DNA of 32,500 nucleotides from Botryococcus braunii (taxonomy: Eukaryota > Chlorophyta > Trebouxiophyceae). Shown here one piece after another: positions 29,230-32,500 of this stretch (position 1 is its first letter; every line of letters starts with the position of its first letter). The stretch is from contig KV908511.1 in the NCBI GenBank assembly GCA_002005505.1, forward strand, positions 215,001 to 247,500. Reading direction: 5' to 3'. A model generated the notes under the pieces. It was not told the origin of the DNA, ran no database searches, and saw only the letters and a list, made by a program, of their open reading frames with translations. The position numbers were made by a program, and so were the translations under genes.

Positions 29230-29428
29230 CTACGCGGAGGACAAGACGCGGAGGTAGTACTTGGCCATGCGGCGGACCTTCTCGAACAGATCGCAGCAGT
29301 CGGAGTCGAGACCCCCCGCGAAGGAGTGGGTCTTGCGGGCGAAGCGGGCAGCGGACGCAAGCAGGCCCAGGCAGCGCTCGTGCTGCGGCTCCCCGCTCCT
29401 CTCCAGCTGGCCCACCTCTATCAGCACC
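29230..29428 (-). CDS. host gene exon g, probable terminal exon
   Basis: Follows TCCCCGCAG and reads VLIEVGQLERSGEPQHERC, then ASAARFARKTHSFAGG, then FEKVRRMAKYYLRVLSSA and TAG. GC-rich and clearly protein-like. Its end is duplicated in diverged form at 29036-29165. Confidence 0.65.
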
Positions 29429-29434
29429 CTGCGG

Positions 29435-29620
29435 GGACCCATGTGGGAGACCCATGTGAGCACCCATGTGGGAGACCCATGTGAGCGTCCATGCCCCATG
29501 CCCCCTCGGTCATTCTGGCGGACCCATGTGGGAGACCCATGTGAGTGCCCATGCCCCCTACTACGGCGAGGTTAGTGGCGGACCCATGTGGGAGCCCCAT
29601 GTGACTGTCAATGCACCAGG
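29435..29620 (-). repeat. minisatellite of GACCCATGTGGGA units in an intron
   Basis: CCCATGTGGGAGACCCATGTGAG recurs five times with variable spacers of CATGCCCC-type sequence. It lies between host exons f and g. Open frames across it repeat MGLPHGS and are artefacts. Confidence 0.85.
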
Positions 29621-29632
29621 CTCCTCCAGTAC

Positions 29633-29695
29633 CTCTTTCAGAAATTGCCCTCTGCACAATGCCCTGTGCGCGGTGCTTTTTATGGCGATGAAAAT
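29633..29695 (-). CDS. host gene exon f
   Basis: Twenty-one codons after TGTCTTGCAG and before GTACTG. In phase 0 it reads IFIAIKSTAHRALCRGQF; another frame (DFHRHKKHRAQGIVQRAI) is also open and at least as protein-like. Confidence 0.5.
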
Positions 29696-29871
29696 CTGCA
29701 AGACACAATCTGGCTTGCTGTGGAAGCAAATCTCCCCCATCCCTCCCCCGTCTCTCCCTCCCACTATCTATATCAACCCCCTCTCTCCCTCTCTCTGCAT
29801 CCCCTTCCCCCTCCCACCCAAACACACGTGCACGCACGCATGGACGCGCCCACGTGCACACGCGCGCGAGA

Positions 29872-29876
29872 CCACA

Positions 29877-29956
<80 letters not shown>
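29872..29956 (+). repeat. (CA)n microsatellite
   Basis: About 85 bp of CA dinucleotides with one CATA interruption, between host exons e and f. Confidence 0.97.
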
Positions 29957-29957
<1 letters not shown>

Positions 29958-30088
29958 CTCCTCCAAGCACGCAGGGCCGACAGAGGAAGGGCTTCGTACC
30001 GGGAGAGGAACAGGTGGGTGAGGCTGAGGGAGAAGGAGTGTACATTCTGGTACACAGAGGGATCCCAGGGGATACCGGCGCCCAGCAC

Positions 30089-30190
30089 CCGCTTCTCTGT
30101 CTCGGGCCTGTTTTTCTCCAGTTCCGCCACACGTGCCCTCAGAGTGTCGTAGAAGGTCTCGATCCGCTTTCCCTCGTCGCGGAAGTCGCC
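30089..30190 (-). CDS. host gene exon e
   Basis: Thirty-four codons between GTGCACAG and GTGCTG. It reads DEGKRIETFYDTLRARVAEL and EKNRPETEKR, a coiled-coil-like segment. Phase 0 at both ends. Confidence 0.7.
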
Positions 30191-30397
30191 CTGTGCACCC
30201 ACGCGTCAGCGCTGTGTCTGAAGTTTTTGACTCGTGAGCAACATTGCAATCCAGAATACCTCGTCATTTCGTAAATTCTCTTAAGAATTTTAAAAAATGA
30301 TGCAATTTCTCGGATAAGGTCTTCAGGGAGTCCCCCTGTGCCCCATGTGTCATCATTTGTGGTCGGTGTTCTGAGTTTAGCGGCTCACAGAACCATT

Positions 30398-30765
30398 TTG
30401 GGAGAAACAGAATATGGATAGGCTTGGGAGGGATTGCACACCACAGACCCGTTTAGGACAAATTTATCCCTTTTGTGTTTAAACAGTATGACGACAGGCT
30501 CGCGAGGGCCTGCACAGCACAGAACCAAACGATTGGGAGAAACAGAATACGGGTAGTAAGACGGATAGAAACAGAATACCGATAGTATAGAAACCGGGAG
30601 GGTTTGCACAGCACAGACCCGGTTTGGGACAAGTTCTATCCTTTTTGGCTTCAGAAAGAATGAAGATAGGCTCGAGAGGGCTTGCACTGCACAGAACCCT
30701 TCGGGAGAAACAGAATAAGGATGGGCTCGAGAGGGCCTGCACAGTGCGGAACCATTTGGGGGGAA
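30398..30765 (-). repeat. degenerate intronic repeat array, about 60-bp unit
   Basis: Words GGGAGAAACAGAATA, GGATAGGCT, CGAGAGGGCCTGCACAG and CACAGAACC recur about five times in order with gaps. It fills most of the intron between host exons d and e. Confidence 0.8.
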
Positions 30766-30783
30766 AAGTTTAACAAGACTCAC

Positions 30784-30873
30784 CCGGCGAAGGATCCAGC
30801 TCTGTTCCTGACGGCCCAGAGCGGTGAGCTCGCGGTAAACATCCGCGGACTCTTTCATTGCAGCCCACTCCGC
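30784..30873 (-). CDS. host gene exon d
   Basis: Thirty codons between CTCTTGCAG and GTGAGT, both near-consensus. It reads AEWAAMKESADVYRELTALG, a charged helix. Phase 0 at both ends. This is among the best supported exons. Confidence 0.7.
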
Positions 30874-30993
30874 CTGCAAGAGCCCAGCCATTGCCCCTCC
30901 CTCAGCCAGGTACCTCACATCAGCCAGCCCCCGGACCAGTACAAACGGGAGGTACAAGCCGTGCACCTTCACCGCCCCTCTCATCCCGGCCTA

Positions 30994-31065
30994 TTTCATG
31001 CGATAAAATTCCATCTCATTTGCCGATCCAACAGCCAGTGCCTCCAGGGCCGGCACGGTGACAAG
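30994..31065 (-). CDS. host gene exon c, 3' limit uncertain
   Basis: Begins after CTGCGAG in phase 0 and reads LVTVPALEALAVGSANEMEF up to an in-frame TAG at 30993-30991. The frame stays open beyond the TAG through exon d. A donor at GCT|GTTGGA would avoid the stop. Confidence 0.4.
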
Positions 31066-31439
31066 CTCGCAGGTTCAACTCCTGAGACTGCCTTCCTCAT
31101 TATGCACATGATTTTTTTAAGGAACTATTTTCTATGGCTTGTCATGGTCTCTTCCTGCTCGACTTCCCAGCACACTCAGCAGCCCAACAGGCACTGAAAA
31201 GTTGCATCACGAACACAATGAGAGTACGTAGGAGGCCATTCGGAGGACTCAGCCGGTACATGGCACTGTTTTAGCAGTACACTCAGCAGTCGCAGTCGCA
31301 GTAGCAGCATTGGTGGTGCCTACATAACATCTTCTCCACGTGTGCCGGGTCATGCACACTTTGCACTTTACCTAGTAGCAGCAGTGGTGTGCCAGGTGAT
31401 GCACACTTTCACACTATTTCGGGTACAGGGAGTGTGTAC

Positions 31440-31591
31440 CGCAGGCCACTCGGAGAAGTGCGCCAGGACGGCGTCAACAGGGCCCTCCAGGGCAGACAGG
31501 CGGGCCTCCACCCCTCCAACAAACTCCACCAGCTCGCCGATGGTTGCCTGGTTAGAGCGCGCCATGAAGTCCCGCACCTCCCTCCCAGCCG
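31440..31591 (-). CDS. host gene exon b
   Basis: Follows ATGCTGCAG and ends before GTACAC. It reads REVRDFMARSNQATIGELVE and VEARLSALEGPVDAVLAHF, with a regular heptad-like pattern. The frame requires an incomplete codon at its left splice, unlike the others. Confidence 0.6.
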
Positions 31592-31660
31592 CTGCAGCAT
31601 TCGGGCATGCGTGTCCGCGTCGATTGCTGCGGCCTACCACATCCCACCCCGCCTCCTTAT

Positions 31661-31965
<305 letters not shown>

Positions 31966-32126
31966 TTTGGAACTGCAACACAGAAATGGTAGAAGCAGAA
32001 GATGGTGGCGGACAGTGGAGGAGATTTGAGCCCGCAGCACACACGTTGCAGAAGCGACGGACAAATAGTTGTGAACTTCTTAACATATTCCTTTTCCTCC
32101 TTTTATGGGAAAAGACCACTTTTTTG

Positions 32127-32158
32127 TTTTTTTTTTTTTTTTTTTTTTGGGGGGGGGG
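32127..32158 (+). repeat. poly(T) then poly(G) run
   Basis: Twenty-two T followed directly by ten G, inside the same intron. Read on the minus strand this is a C run followed by an A run. Confidence 0.95.
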
Positions 32159-32292
32159 AGTAATTGGGGAAAACATCTCATCTGCCACTTCTGCCACGAG
32201 CAGTTCCCCACCCCACCCCACCCATACACGCACCAATTTACGTCATCGCAAGCCCCAGTCGCAAGAGACAGATGCCTAAGCAAGCGACGCAC

Positions 32293-32442
32293 CTGGCGCT
32301 CCTCAGGGGTGATTGAACTAGCACTGCGCGGCAGTGCCACAATAGGCAATGTGGCCACCTGGCCGGCATTAGGGGCTGCGTAATCGGCCCTCAGCTCCTC
32401 CAGCGGGACGCTCGCTTGCAAGTCCTTCAACAGCATCTCCAC
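32293..32442 (-). CDS. host gene exon a
   Basis: Exactly 50 codons between GGTCCAG and GTGCGT. It contains VEMLLKDLQASVPLEELRAD and ASSITPEERQ. Phase 0 at both ends. Confidence 0.6.
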
Positions 32443-32500
32443 CTGGACCACCCCTCAACCCCTCTCAAAACACATGCCACGCATTCACTCCTCCCAAGAA

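Noticed and set aside
29421..30274. Long open frames across CA and CT/GA repeats (also 7132-7461 and 31342-32236)
   Set aside because: Dinucleotide repeats have no stop codons in several frames. The polypeptides are simple repeats.
31067..31082. tRNA-like B box GGTTCAACTCC
   Set aside because: The T-stem pairs only partly, and no acceptor, D or anticodon stem could be found upstream. It lies next to a host exon.

Overview
The window looks like nuclear DNA of a eukaryote, most likely a green alga. The signs are GT-AG introns, long CT, CA, TG and GA microsatellites, many minisatellites, LTR-type and tyrosine-recombinase retrotransposons, and a small secreted protein with an Ala/Pro stretch followed by RKLLQ, a motif I associate with predicted secreted proteins of chlorophytes. 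A tyrosine-recombinase retrotransposon with its recombinase gene inverted relative to pol is the arrangement described for Kangaroo of Volvox, which also points to a green alga. A prasinophyte such as Cymbomonas would fit, but that is a guess. No prokaryotic operon, rRNA, convincing tRNA or CRISPR array was seen.

Layout. Positions 1-3230 are mostly non-coding: one possible short exon, a 55-bp tandem repeat carrying splice-like signals, a 30-bp degenerate minisatellite and a poly(A) tract. The best single-exon host gene is at 3515-3940 and encodes a secreted protein of about 141 residues. From 4000 to 8250 the DNA is a chain of minisatellites (periods about 80, 52, 75 and 31 bp), a 214-bp CT microsatellite and a diverged pair of about 300-bp repeats.

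Positions 8375-22959 are a nest of mobile elements lying between two direct copies of a repeat of about 150 bp. In order: weak minus-strand coding fragments; a 1.1-kb snap-back palindrome grown from a minus-strand ORF; an internally deleted Ty3/gypsy relic in which gag runs straight into the integrase C-terminal half; an 18-bp coding-like minisatellite; a 999-bp palindrome made of two inverted 489-bp LTRs around a primer-binding site, flanked by a 5-bp target duplication; and a structurally complete Kangaroo/PAT-like element (14219-22453). That element has split direct repeats, gag, reverse transcriptase and RNase H on the minus strand and a convergent tyrosine recombinase on the plus strand. 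Its repeats are almost identical, so it inserted recently, but RNase H carries a stop and a frameshift.

Positions 22960-28240 have little recognisable coding: a lysine-rich ORF, hairpins and a 14-copy 45-bp satellite. An ORF at 28377-28654 ends directly on a poly(A) tract, as a retrotransposed copy would. From about 29230 to 32442 a multi-exon minus-strand host gene can be read as a series of short exons, most with canonical splice sites and phase-0 boundaries, separated by introns full of CA, GA and TG microsatellites and minisatellites. Its product is not recognised.

The strongest observations are the LTR palindrome with its target duplication, the Kangaroo-like element with its readable integration core, the snap-back palindrome, and the 55-bp repeat that looks like tandem 28-nt exons and 27-nt introns.
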